Assembly (NCBI GenBank): GCA_934632155.1
Contig: CAKTXZ010000003.1
Location: 120,740 to 184,739 of the forward strand
Origin: an uncultured Clostridia bacterium
Lineage (GTDB): Bacteria > Bacillota > Clostridia > Christensenellales > Aristaeellaceae
Direction of reading: 5' to 3'
DNA length: 64,000 bases
The first letter of the stretch is position 1. The number at the start of each line of letters is the position of its first letter. This document shows positions 7,586 through 15,141 of this stretch, one piece after another. Both the position numbers and the translations under genes were made by a program. The notes beneath the pieces are model-generated. The model ran no database searches and was not told the origin of the DNA. It was given only the letters and a program-made list of their open reading frames with translations.

Positions 7586-9316
7586 TCAAGGCGCTGCGGC
7601 GGGCCGCCGCGACGCTTTCTGATCCGGCTCGACGCGCGTCACGTACTGCGCCATCACGTAGCCCGTCCAATCGTCCATGCGGACGCGGAGCCAGTCGCCC
7701 GCCTCCTGCGTGACGATCAATTGCTGTCCGTAGTACAATTGGCGCAGCACGGCGGACTGCGTGTTGCTTTCCGCGCGCAGGTTCAGGTATGAATTCACGC
7801 CGATGTTCGTTACGGCGACCAGATATTCGCCGGGCGCGGGCGTTGATGAAAGCGGCGCGGCGGTGGGGCGCGGCGTGGGCGTTGCGGCGGGGCCGGGCGT
7901 GGCCAGAAAGGCGGCGGACACGGGCGCGGGCAGCGAGAAGGAGCTTGCGTATACCTTGACGGCCATGCCGGGATAATAGAAGCGCAGGATCTGGTCGTAT
8001 GTCCAGCGGTAGGTTCCGGCCATGCACTGCGCGCCGCGCTGGCTCATGCCCACACCGTGGCCGTAGCGGCGGGATTCCACGACGAACGCCGTTTCGGTTT
8101 CGCGAACGGTGACAAGCTCGTTGCTGCCGCCGTTGATGGAAAGCCCCAGCGCGCGCTCGACTGTGGGGAAAATTTCAAGCTCGACAGGCACGGGCGCGTT
8201 CAGCGGCGCGACGGCGGACCAGCGCTCCTCGTCCGCGGCGGGCGTTTGCGCGGCAGGCGCGGTGAAGATGGAAATTTCCTCCTCGCCGTCCACGGGCAGC
8301 AGGCGACGGGCCGAAACGTTCAGGCTAAGCCGCAGGCGGGTCATGACGCGGCTGGGCGAATCGCGGTGCATGGGCACGGCCGCTTCCGCGCCCGCGATGC
8401 CGTCGACGCGGATATACTGCGCGTCCCCGTCGTAGCCCATGCTCTCCAGCGTTTCGGACAGCGCGCCCAGAACCTCATCCTGCAGCGCGCCCAGATCCGC
8501 ATTGCTCTTGAGCCGCTTGGGCAGCGAGGCGGCCTTGACGGCGCTGTCGGGGTTTTCCAGATCATACGGATCGTCCGTCATGGTCAGATAGGCGTAATCG
8601 CCCTTGCCCCAGACGTGAACCGGAAGCTCCGTCTGCCCGCCGTTGCTGGCGGAATAGAAGCATTCGGCCAGCGCGTTCCTGTAGTAGCCGCACAGCCCGG
8701 CGGTTTCGCGCACGGCGCGCGCCGCGTTCCGGTGCTCGGCCTTTACGCCGTAATACGCCTGATCGTTGGTGTTGTCCACCACGTCGTAATCCTGTGCGGC
8801 GCCCGCCTTGCGCAGGGCGTAGGTGCGCGCGGCGACGGCCTGCGCCTTGAGCGCCTCCAGCGGGAAGGAATCGCTCATTTCGTAGGGCACCACGCCCAGC
8901 AGGTATTCCTCCACCGGCGCGTGCAGCACGGCGCGCAGCGCGCCGTTTTGAACGGAAAGCGTCAAATCGCCCGGATGCAGCTCGTACGCGCCGTTGAAGC
9001 GCAGGCCGTTCTCGCTTCCGTCCGTCACGGCGTGGCGAACCAGCGTCAGCGATTTTCCGGCGTCCATCGCCATGCCCTCGTAATAGACGAGCAGCGAGCC
9101 CGTCGCGCAGGAGACGATCAAACAGCTGCCGCGCTGAAAGGCGACGCCCGAGAGCGTATAGCTTCCGTCCAGCGCGATTTCCACGCGATCCGTCAGCTTC
9201 AGGCGGGTGAGCAGCACGCGCACAACGCCGCTGTTTTTTTCCGCCTGCGCGGGCAGGGCGGCCGGAAGCAGCGTCAGGCACAGGAGCAGTGCAAGCGTTC
9301 GCAGACATTTGCGCAA
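7586..9316 (-). CDS. Secreted SpoIID/LytB-domain protein with C-terminal SH3 domain
   Basis: About 576 residues. A signal peptide (LRTLALLLCLTLLPAALPAQA) is followed by the SpoIID/LytB domain with FPLEALKAQAVAARTYALRK, YSASNGGQTE and the hallmark RYGHGVGMSQRGAQ. A Pro/Thr/Ala-rich linker and a bacterial SH3 domain ending GYVMAQYVTRV complete it. SpoIID proteins are lytic transglycosylases that cut denuded peptidoglycan; the SH3 domain should bind cell wall. The start is a TTG: the one at 9316 is eight bases from GGAGG, whereas the one at 9322 is only two away. It lies 13 bases after the C39-like gene in the same operon. It need not be sporulation-specific: no other spo gene is in the window. 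Confidence 0.85.
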   Translation of the reverse strand: MRKCLRTLALLLCLTLLPAALPAQAEKNSGVVRVLLTRLKLTDRVEIALDGSYTLSGVAFQRGSCLIVSCATGSLLVYYEGMAMDAGKSLTLVRHAVTDGSENGLRFNGAYELHPGDLTLSVQNGALRAVLHAPVEEYLLGVVPYEMSDSFPLEALKAQAVAARTYALRKAGAAQDYDVVDNTNDQAYYGVKAEHRNAARAVRETAGLCGYYRNALAECFYSASNGGQTELPVHVWGKGDYAYLTMTDDPYDLENPDSAVKAASLPKRLKSNADLGALQDEVLGALSETLESMGYDGDAQYIRVDGIAGAEAAVPMHRDSPSRVMTRLRLSLNVSARRLLPVDGEEEISIFTAPAAQTPAADEERWSAVAPLNAPVPVELEIFPTVERALGLSINGGSNELVTVRETETAFVVESRRYGHGVGMSQRGAQCMAGTYRWTYDQILRFYYPGMAVKVYASSFSLPAPVSAAFLATPGPAATPTPRPTAAPLSSTPAPGEYLVAVTNIGVNSYLNLRAESNTQSAVLRQLYYGQQLIVTQEAGDWLRVRMDDWTGYVMAQYVTRVEPDQKASRRPAAAP

Positions 9317-9329
9317 GGGCAAGACCTCC

Positions 9330-9995
9330 TTAGGTTGCGGCCGCGTCGGGGCGCAGCCGGGTGAGCAGGTTAAAATCGCGCACGGTGGAAAGCGCCGCCC
9401 AGTAGAGGGCGTAGGTGATCTGCATGCCGCATACCGCGCCGCCCGGGCCGCGCACGGCGGAGACGATTTCGCTGCCGGGCAGTACCTGACGCACCTGCTG
9501 AATCACCTTGGCGTCGGCGCTTTCGCTGTAGGAATCGATGGCCAGCACCTGCTTTTCGCCGTCTGCCTCCCGCGCGCCTATGAGCGCGACGATATGCCCA
9601 GGCCGCAGGTTGCAAAGCGCGCCGTCGCCCATGCGCAGACGGGCGTAGAGGGCGTCGGTATCGTTGCGCAGGCCGTCCATCGCATAGGAAAAGCCGTATT
9701 TAAGCGCCAGCCCCGCGCGCTCCATGGCGGCAAGCAGGGCGGGCCTGTCCGTGCCGTCGTCGCCGCGGCCGCCGTTCTGACAGGAAAAATCGGCCAGCGC
9801 CTCGGGATCGGGCGTTTTGCCGCTCAGGTACTGCGCCGCATGGCAGACGGAGAAAACGCCGCAGCCCGCGTTGGCGAGCGTGGAGCCGTTTCCCTGATAT
9901 TCGTAGGGGTGCTGCCATGCCCGGCAGCGCTGATTAAAAACGATATAATCCCTTTGCGGGCCGGGCACGATGATATACTTTCCCGTCGCGTTCAT
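9330..9995 (-). CDS. C39-like (papain-fold) peptidase family protein
   Basis: A 221-residue protein resembling the peptidase C39_2 group. The candidate nucleophile is the cysteine in NAGCGVFSVCHAAQYLSGK (near residue 45) and the histidine is in RPGHIVALIGA, followed by an acidic residue in VLAIDSYS. No signal peptide is seen. It is the first gene of a minus-strand operon with a SpoIID-like wall enzyme, which suggests a role at the envelope, but the substrate is unknown. The start has AAAGGAG upstream. The family assignment rests on the Cys/His pattern only. Confidence 0.65.
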   Translation of the reverse strand: MNATGKYIIVPGPQRDYIVFNQRCRAWQHPYEYQGNGSTLANAGCGVFSVCHAAQYLSGKTPDPEALADFSCQNGGRGDDGTDRPALLAAMERAGLALKYGFSYAMDGLRNDTDALYARLRMGDGALCNLRPGHIVALIGAREADGEKQVLAIDSYSESADAKVIQQVRQVLPGSEIVSAVRGPGGAVCGMQITYALYWAALSTVRDFNLLTRLRPDAAAT

Positions 9996-10038
9996 TTTGA
10001 TACGCTCCTTTTATACTTTCAATTTCGAAGCCACGCTT

Positions 10039-10067
10039 ATTATAGCGGATTTCACCGCGCATGCCAA
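10039..10067 (-). promoter_or_regulatory. Promoter for the C39-SpoIID-GNAT-prmA operon
   Basis: On the minus strand TTGGCA (10067-10062), a 17-base spacer and TATAAT (10044-10039) form a nearly perfect sigma-A promoter about 45 bases before the C39-like gene. Confidence 0.75.
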
Positions 10068-10165
10068 TGCAAAGTTTTTTCCGCGGCAAAGATTTACAAG
10101 CGTTCAAAAATATGATACGCTTTTGTCGATTTCGCATTTTCGTTGGAAGGACGGGACGGAAACGT

Positions 10166-11614
10166 ATGAGTGCGGGGATTCTCAGGCGCTTGTTTGCGCC
10201 GGAATATCTGGTGAAGACGCCGTACCGGCTGGGCAATCTGCCCGACGGCAGGACGGCGTATCGCGATGTGATGCGCATCGCGCTGCCGTCGATTGTGGAA
10301 ATGGTGCTCATCAGCCTGATCGGCTCGATGGACACCATGATGGTCGGCAACGAGCTGGGCGCGGAGGCGCTTTCCGCCGTCGGGCTGCCCACGCAGCCGC
10401 GCATGGTGCTTTTATGCCTGTTTTTTGCGCTGAACGTGGGCGTGACGGCCATTGTCGCGCGTCGAAAGGGCGAGGAGCGGCAGGAGGAGGCCAACGCGAC
10501 GCTGCGCAACGCGCTGATGCTGGCGCTAAGCCTGTCGGCGGTGCTGATGACGGCGGCTGTGATTTTCGCGCGGCCGCTGATGCTGCTGGCGGGCGGCGAT
10601 CAGGCGGAAAGCGAAAAGGTGCTGGAGGACGCGATCGATTATTTCCGCATCATGACGTACGCGCTGCCCGTGAGCGCCGTGTCCATGTGCATTTGCGCCG
10701 CGCAGCGCGGCATCGGGAAAACCAAGATCACCATGTGGGTGAACATCGCCAGCAATCTGGTGAATGTGTTTTTCAATTATTGCCTGATCGGCGGCAATCT
10801 GGGCTTTCCGCGGCTGGAGGTGCGCGGCGCGGCCATCGCGTCGGTCATCGGCATGGTGGTGGGGCTCGGCATGGCGGTGGGCTCGCTGCTGCTGGGCGGA
10901 AGCCATCGCGGATACCTGCACCTTTCCGCGCGCGACCGCTGGCGCTTTGAAGGGGACGCGATGCGCTCCATCCTGCGGGTGGGCGGCAACGCGGCGATCG
11001 AGCAGGTAGGCGTGCGGTTCGGCTTTTTCGTGTACGCCCGCATCATGTTTTCGCTGGGCACCACGTTATATGCCGCCAACCAGATCTGCATGCAGCTGAT
11101 GAACATCACCTTTACCTTCGGCGACGGCCTCGCCGTGGCGGCGACGGCGCTGGTGGGGCAGAATCTGGGCCGCGGCCGCGCGGATATTTCCATGCTCTAC
11201 GGGAAAATATGCCAGCGCTACGCCGTGCTGATTTCGGCGGTGCTGGGCGTTGTAATCATCGTCTGCCGCGATGCGATCGCGGGGCTGTTCATCGGCGAGG
11301 ATACGCTGAACGCAGGGGAGGTCGTCGCCAACGCGGCGCGCACGCTGATCGTGCTGGCGGCGATGCAGCCCTTCCAGACCAGCGCCGTGGTGCTTTCCGG
11401 CTCGCTTCGCGGCGCAGGCGACAACCTGTATGTCGCGATTGTCGCCACGTTCTGCGTCAGCGTCATGCGTCCGGCCTTGGCGCTGTTGGCCGTCGACATT
11501 ATGCATCTGGGGCTGACGGGCGCATGGCTGCTGAGCATGAGCGAATTCGCCGTGCGTGTCGCGCTTTTCTACCCGCGCTTCGCAGGCGGCAAGTGGAAAA
11601 ACATGAAGGTATAG
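10166..11614 (+). CDS. MATE-family multidrug/sodium antiporter
   Basis: A 482-residue integral membrane protein with about 12 hydrophobic segments in two repeated halves, the size and pattern of MATE efflux pumps. Typical features are MRIALPSIVEMVLISLIGSM with DTMMVGNELG in the first helix pair and GLAVAATALVGQNLGRGR in the second half. MATE pumps export cationic drugs or metabolites using Na+ or H+. The start at 10166 (MSAGILRRLF) is preferred over upstream codons because the family begins near here. It is transcribed divergently from the C39 operon. Confidence 0.9.
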   Translation: MSAGILRRLFAPEYLVKTPYRLGNLPDGRTAYRDVMRIALPSIVEMVLISLIGSMDTMMVGNELGAEALSAVGLPTQPRMVLLCLFFALNVGVTAIVARRKGEERQEEANATLRNALMLALSLSAVLMTAAVIFARPLMLLAGGDQAESEKVLEDAIDYFRIMTYALPVSAVSMCICAAQRGIGKTKITMWVNIASNLVNVFFNYCLIGGNLGFPRLEVRGAAIASVIGMVVGLGMAVGSLLLGGSHRGYLHLSARDRWRFEGDAMRSILRVGGNAAIEQVGVRFGFFVYARIMFSLGTTLYAANQICMQLMNITFTFGDGLAVAATALVGQNLGRGRADISMLYGKICQRYAVLISAVLGVVIIVCRDAIAGLFIGEDTLNAGEVVANAARTLIVLAAMQPFQTSAVVLSGSLRGAGDNLYVAIVATFCVSVMRPALALLAVDIMHLGLTGAWLLSMSEFAVRVALFYPRFAGGKWKNMKV

Positions 11615-11644
11615 CGGCGCGCCGGGTATAAACGCGGCGTAAAT

Positions 11645-11689
11645 GCGCATCCTTTTCTTGCATGCGGTATGCGAAAGGAAGGGATGCGC
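11645..11689 (+). terminator. Long hairpin after the MATE gene
   Basis: GCGCATCC (11645-11652) pairs with GGATGCGC (11682-11689), and the interior CTTTTCTTGCAT/ATGCGAAAGGAAG continues the pairing. A T-rich stretch follows. It begins 30 bases after the MATE stop and is its most likely terminator. Confidence 0.5.
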
Positions 11690-12054
11690 TTTGAATTTGC
11701 TGCAGTATGAAAAGTGGGAACGCGGCGACCGCCGCCGCGGCCGCGCCGCGCTGCGCGCCTATCGCCGCAACGGCTGGCAATGCCTGTGGGTGAAACGGAA
11801 TTCGCGTATGAGTGCGCTGCTGCGGTGAAGAAAACGCGCCGCGCGCTGGCTGCTTCAGGAACGCATTCGTGATTGTAAGGAATGAAGGGCGTGCTTTTTG
11901 CTTCGAGGATCCGTGAAGGACGGAAAACCCTTCACATATCTTCGGCGCGGAGAGCGCGCCCTTTGCTTTGGGCCGTTTGAAAGGTGCCCGCGCCCTCCGA
12001 CGATCGCTTTTCCGGCTTCCGGTGTTTTTTTCATGAAAATCGCGTTTCGGGGTT
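11690..12054. other. Intergenic stretch before yicC with no supported gene
   Basis: A short open frame (about 45 codons from a TTG near 11691) is Arg-rich and matches nothing I recognise. A small hairpin lies at 11913-11935 (GTGAAGG/CCTTCAC). The only confident signal is the yicC promoter at its end. Confidence 0.4.
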
Positions 12055-12082
12055 TTCATTCGCCCCTTTTCTGTGCTATAAT
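12055..12082 (+). promoter_or_regulatory. Promoter for the yicC-gmk-rpoZ run
   Basis: A perfect TATAAT at 12077-12082 is preceded after 16 bases by a weak -35 (TTCATT, 12055-12060). The yicC start follows 28 bases later. This probably drives the long housekeeping operon that ends at the terminator near 26360. Confidence 0.55.
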
Positions 12083-12110
12083 TGATAGGTTAAAAGGGGG
12101 AGTGTACACG

Positions 12111-12983
12111 ATGCGGAGCATGACGGGCTATGGCCGTCGGCAATGCCTGCGGGACGGAAGGGAAATAACGGTGGAGGTTAAGACGGTCAATCACCGTTTT
12201 CTGGACGTTTCCTGCCGCCTGCCGCGCGCGCTGAATTTTGCCGAGGACGCCGTGCGCAGGCAGCTTAGTGAAAGCCTGCGGCGCGGGCACGCGGACGTAT
12301 CGGTGACCTATCGCAACGGCCGTGCGGACGCGCGGGTGGTGACAGTGGACGAGGCGCTGGCGAGGCAGTATTTCGCCGCCCTGCATACGCTTGCGGACAG
12401 CCTTGCATGCGACGGACAAAGCGTGCTTTCCTTCATTGCGGCGCAGCCGGACGTGCTGACGGTTACCGTCTGCGAGGAGGATCAGGCCGCCGTGAGCGCG
12501 CTTTTGCGCGAGACGCTGGCGCTGACGCTGGAGGATGTGCGCGCTATGCGGCAGAAGGAGGGCGAAAGCCTGCGGCGGGATCTGACGCTGCATCTGGATA
12601 TGCTCGCCGGGCTGCGCGAGGAGATTGCCGCGCTGGCGCCCGGCGTTCCGTCGGCTTATCGGGACAGGCTGCGGCAGCGGCTGAGCGAGCTGGGCGTAAA
12701 CGAAATAGACGAGCAGCGGCTGGCGCAGGAGGTCGCCCTGATGGCGGATAAATGCGCCATTGACGAGGAGCTTTCCCGGCTGGAATCCCATATCGGGCAG
12801 ATGCGCGCAGCCATGGCGCAGGAGGGCGAGGTCGGCCGGCGGCTTGACTTCCTGACGCAGGAGCTCAACCGCGAGGTTAACACCATCGGCTCCAAGGCCT
12901 CGGACGCGCAGATTACGCGGCTGGTCGTCGCGGCCAAGAGCGAGATCGAAAAGCTGCGCGAGCAGGTGCAGAACGTCGAATAA
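12111..12983 (+). CDS. YicC-family endoribonuclease
   Basis: A 290-residue protein of the YicC/YloC family, normal length. It opens with MRSMTGYGRRQ and shows VEVKTVNHRFLDVSCRLPRAL. It ends with the DUF1732 signature VGRRLDFLTQELNREVNTIG, SKASD and a C-terminal KSEIEKLREQVQNVE. Members in Escherichia coli and Bacillus are endoribonucleases implicated in RNA decay. It sits directly before gmk and rpoZ, the standard Firmicutes order, although remA, often found between yicC and gmk, is missing. AAAAGGGGGAG provides the ribosome site. Confidence 0.9.
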   Translation: MRSMTGYGRRQCLRDGREITVEVKTVNHRFLDVSCRLPRALNFAEDAVRRQLSESLRRGHADVSVTYRNGRADARVVTVDEALARQYFAALHTLADSLACDGQSVLSFIAAQPDVLTVTVCEEDQAAVSALLRETLALTLEDVRAMRQKEGESLRRDLTLHLDMLAGLREEIAALAPGVPSAYRDRLRQRLSELGVNEIDEQRLAQEVALMADKCAIDEELSRLESHIGQMRAAMAQEGEVGRRLDFLTQELNREVNTIGSKASDAQITRLVVAAKSEIEKLREQVQNVE

Positions 12984-13094
12984 GGGAACGCGCGGCGGAG
13001 GCGCGGCCTCATCCGCGGGCACGGCGTTTTCGCGCCGCTTTGCCGGGAGGGCCGTCCGTGATTTGCAAAGCGATACGGAAGAGGGGAAGAGCAC

Positions 13095-13694
13095 ATGCGG
13101 GAAGAGAGAAAGGGCATGCTGGTCGTCATTTCGGGGCCGTCCGGCACGGGGAAGGGCACGATTTGCGCCCGGCTGCTCAGGGAGGACAAAAGTCTGGTAT
13201 TTTCCGTCAGCGCCACGACGCGCTATCGCCGTGAAAACGAGATCGACGGCGTGCATTACCACTTCATGAGCGAGGAGCGCTACGACGAGCTGCTGGCGCA
13301 GGACGCGTTTCTGGAGCATGCCACGGTGCACGGCCATCGCTATGGCACGCTCAAATCTCAGGTGGAGGAAACGACGGCGCGCGGGCTGAACGTTATGCTG
13401 GATATCGACCCGCAGGGCGCGCGCGAGGTAATGCGCCAGAAGCCGGACTGCGTGTCCATTTTCATTCTTCCGCCGTCCTACGCGACGCTTCGCCTGCGTC
13501 TGCATACGCGCAATACCGAGGATCCCGTTGAGATCGAGCGAAGGCTGAACAACGCCCGGGGCGAGATCGAGCAGATGCATCTATATCATTACGTGGTAGT
13601 GAACGACGATCTGGACGCCGCCTGCGCGCAGGTGGCTGCCATCATCGCCGCTGAAAAACAGCGTACAACCCGGTATTTCCCCGTGGTTGAATAA
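13095..13694 (+). CDS. gmk: Guanylate kinase
   Basis: A 199-residue kinase converting GMP to GDP with ATP. The P-loop GPSGTGKGT lies at residues 13-21, the GMP-binding region follows with SATTRYRRENEIDGVHYHF, and LDIDPQGAREV is the conserved core. The start at 13095 has GAGGGGAAG upstream; a second ATG at 13113 is possible. It is followed 15 bases later by rpoZ. Confidence 0.95.
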   Translation: MREERKGMLVVISGPSGTGKGTICARLLREDKSLVFSVSATTRYRRENEIDGVHYHFMSEERYDELLAQDAFLEHATVHGHRYGTLKSQVEETTARGLNVMLDIDPQGAREVMRQKPDCVSIFILPPSYATLRLRLHTRNTEDPVEIERRLNNARGEIEQMHLYHYVVVNDDLDAACAQVAAIIAAEKQRTTRYFPVVE

Positions 13695-13709
13695 AAGGAG
13701 GAAAAAATC

Positions 13710-13925
13710 ATGCCCGTTAATAAGCCTGCTATCGGCGAACTGTGTGAAAAGGTGGATTGCCGCTACACGCTGGTGGTTGAATCGGCCAAGCGCGCAAGAG
13801 AATTGGTGGGCGGCGCGCAGCCGCTGATCGACCCCAAGGACAGAAAGCCCGTTTCCATCGCCGTGGAGGAGATTAACCGCGGTCTGCTGACCTATCACCG
13901 GAATCTGGAAGACGAAGAGGGCTGA
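13710..13925 (+). CDS. rpoZ: DNA-directed RNA polymerase omega subunit
   Basis: A 71-residue protein with the omega-subunit pattern: a short N-terminal segment, then CRYTLVVESAKRARELV and KPVSIAVEEINRGLL. It helps assemble the beta' subunit into RNA polymerase. AAAAGGAGG precedes it and the coaBC start follows four bases after its stop. Confidence 0.93.
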   Translation: MPVNKPAIGELCEKVDCRYTLVVESAKRARELVGGAQPLIDPKDRKPVSIAVEEINRGLLTYHRNLEDEEG

Positions 13926-13929
13926 GCGC

Positions 13930-15129
13930 ATGCTGTCCGGAAAGACTGTGGTGCTGGGCGTGACGGGGGGAATCGCGGCGTATAAGGCGTGCGAATTGAC
14001 CTCCCGGCTGCGCAAGGCGGGGGCGCAGGTGTATGTCGTCATGACGAAAAACGCCTGTGAGTTTGTCGCGCCGCTGACGTTCGAAACGCTGTCCAACCAT
14101 CCCGTGGTGACGGACACCTTCGCCCGTCCCGAAAAATGGGAGGTTGAGCATGTCGCGCTGGCCAAGCGGGCGGACGTGTTTGTCATTGCGCCTGCGACGG
14201 CCAACATCATGGCCAAGCTGGCCGTCGGACTGGCGGACGATATGCTCTCCACCACCGCGCTGGCGACCCGCGCGCCGCTGCTCATTGCGCCGGCGATGAA
14301 CACGGGCATGTGGGAAAACGCCGCCACACGGCAGAACGTGGAAACGCTGCGCGCGCGCGGCGCGCGTTTGATCGGCCCGGAGGGCGGCTTTCTTGCCTGC
14401 GGCGATCAGGGCGCGGGCAGGATGAGCGAGCCGGAAACCATTTTCGACGCGATTGCGGAAACGCTTGCGCGCACGGAGGATATGCGCGGCCTGCGCGTGC
14501 TGGTCACAGCGGGGCCCACGCAGGAGAAAATCGACCCCGTGCGTTACCTGACCAACCGCTCCAGCGGCAAAATGGGCTATGCCGTCGCGCAGGCGGCGGC
14601 GGAGCGCGGGGCGCGGGTGACGCTGGTGTCCGGGCCCGTGCGGCTGGCGGCGCCCGCGGGGGTCGAGATGGTTCCCGTCGTCTCCACGCAGGATCTTTAC
14701 AACGAAATGACGCGCCGCTGCGGCGAGGCCGACGTGATTGTGCAGGCGGCTGCGCCGGCGGATTTTACGCCCGTATCGGCGGCGGAGCATAAGCTGAAAA
14801 AGCAGGGCGGGGATATGACCCTCGCGCTGCGCGAAACGCCGGACGTGGCGGCTGCGGTGGGGCGGCTCAAGCGGGAGGGCCAAACGCTGGTGGGCTTTGC
14901 GGCCGAAACCGACAACGTGCTGGAAAACGCCGGCGGAAAGCTGCTGAAAAAACGGCTGGACATGATCGTCGCCAACGACGTAACCGCGCCGGGCGCCGGC
15001 TTTGACGTGGATACGAACGTGGTAACGTTCATTACCAGGGACGCGCGGGAAACGCTGCCGCTCATGTCCAAGCGCGAGGTGGCTCAGCGGCTGCTGAGCC
15101 GGGTGCTGGCGCTGCGGGGGGCGCGATAA
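13930..15129 (+). CDS. coaBC: Bifunctional phosphopantothenoylcysteine decarboxylase / phosphopantothenate-cysteine ligase
   Basis: A 399-residue two-domain enzyme for steps two and three of coenzyme A synthesis from phosphopantothenate. The N-terminal CoaC domain is an FMN flavoprotein with VLGVTGGIAAYKA, the histidine in EVEHVALAKRADV and the substrate loop PAMNTGMWENAA. The C-terminal CoaB domain starts near residue 185 with VLVTAGPTQEKIDPVRYLTN, then RSSGKMGYAVAQAA and NDVTAPGAGF. Length and order are standard. It is packed between rpoZ and priA. Confidence 0.95.
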   Translation: MLSGKTVVLGVTGGIAAYKACELTSRLRKAGAQVYVVMTKNACEFVAPLTFETLSNHPVVTDTFARPEKWEVEHVALAKRADVFVIAPATANIMAKLAVGLADDMLSTTALATRAPLLIAPAMNTGMWENAATRQNVETLRARGARLIGPEGGFLACGDQGAGRMSEPETIFDAIAETLARTEDMRGLRVLVTAGPTQEKIDPVRYLTNRSSGKMGYAVAQAAAERGARVTLVSGPVRLAAPAGVEMVPVVSTQDLYNEMTRRCGEADVIVQAAAPADFTPVSAAEHKLKKQGGDMTLALRETPDVAAAVGRLKREGQTLVGFAAETDNVLENAGGKLLKKRLDMIVANDVTAPGAGFDVDTNVVTFITRDARETLPLMSKREVAQRLLSRVLALRGAR

Positions 15130-15141
15130 GGAGGAAGCAGG

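Noticed and set aside
11643..11828. A 61-codon plus-strand frame after the MATE gene
   Set aside because: It begins within the probable terminator hairpin, is Arg-rich and has no match; a TTG-start version near 11691 is equally unsupported.
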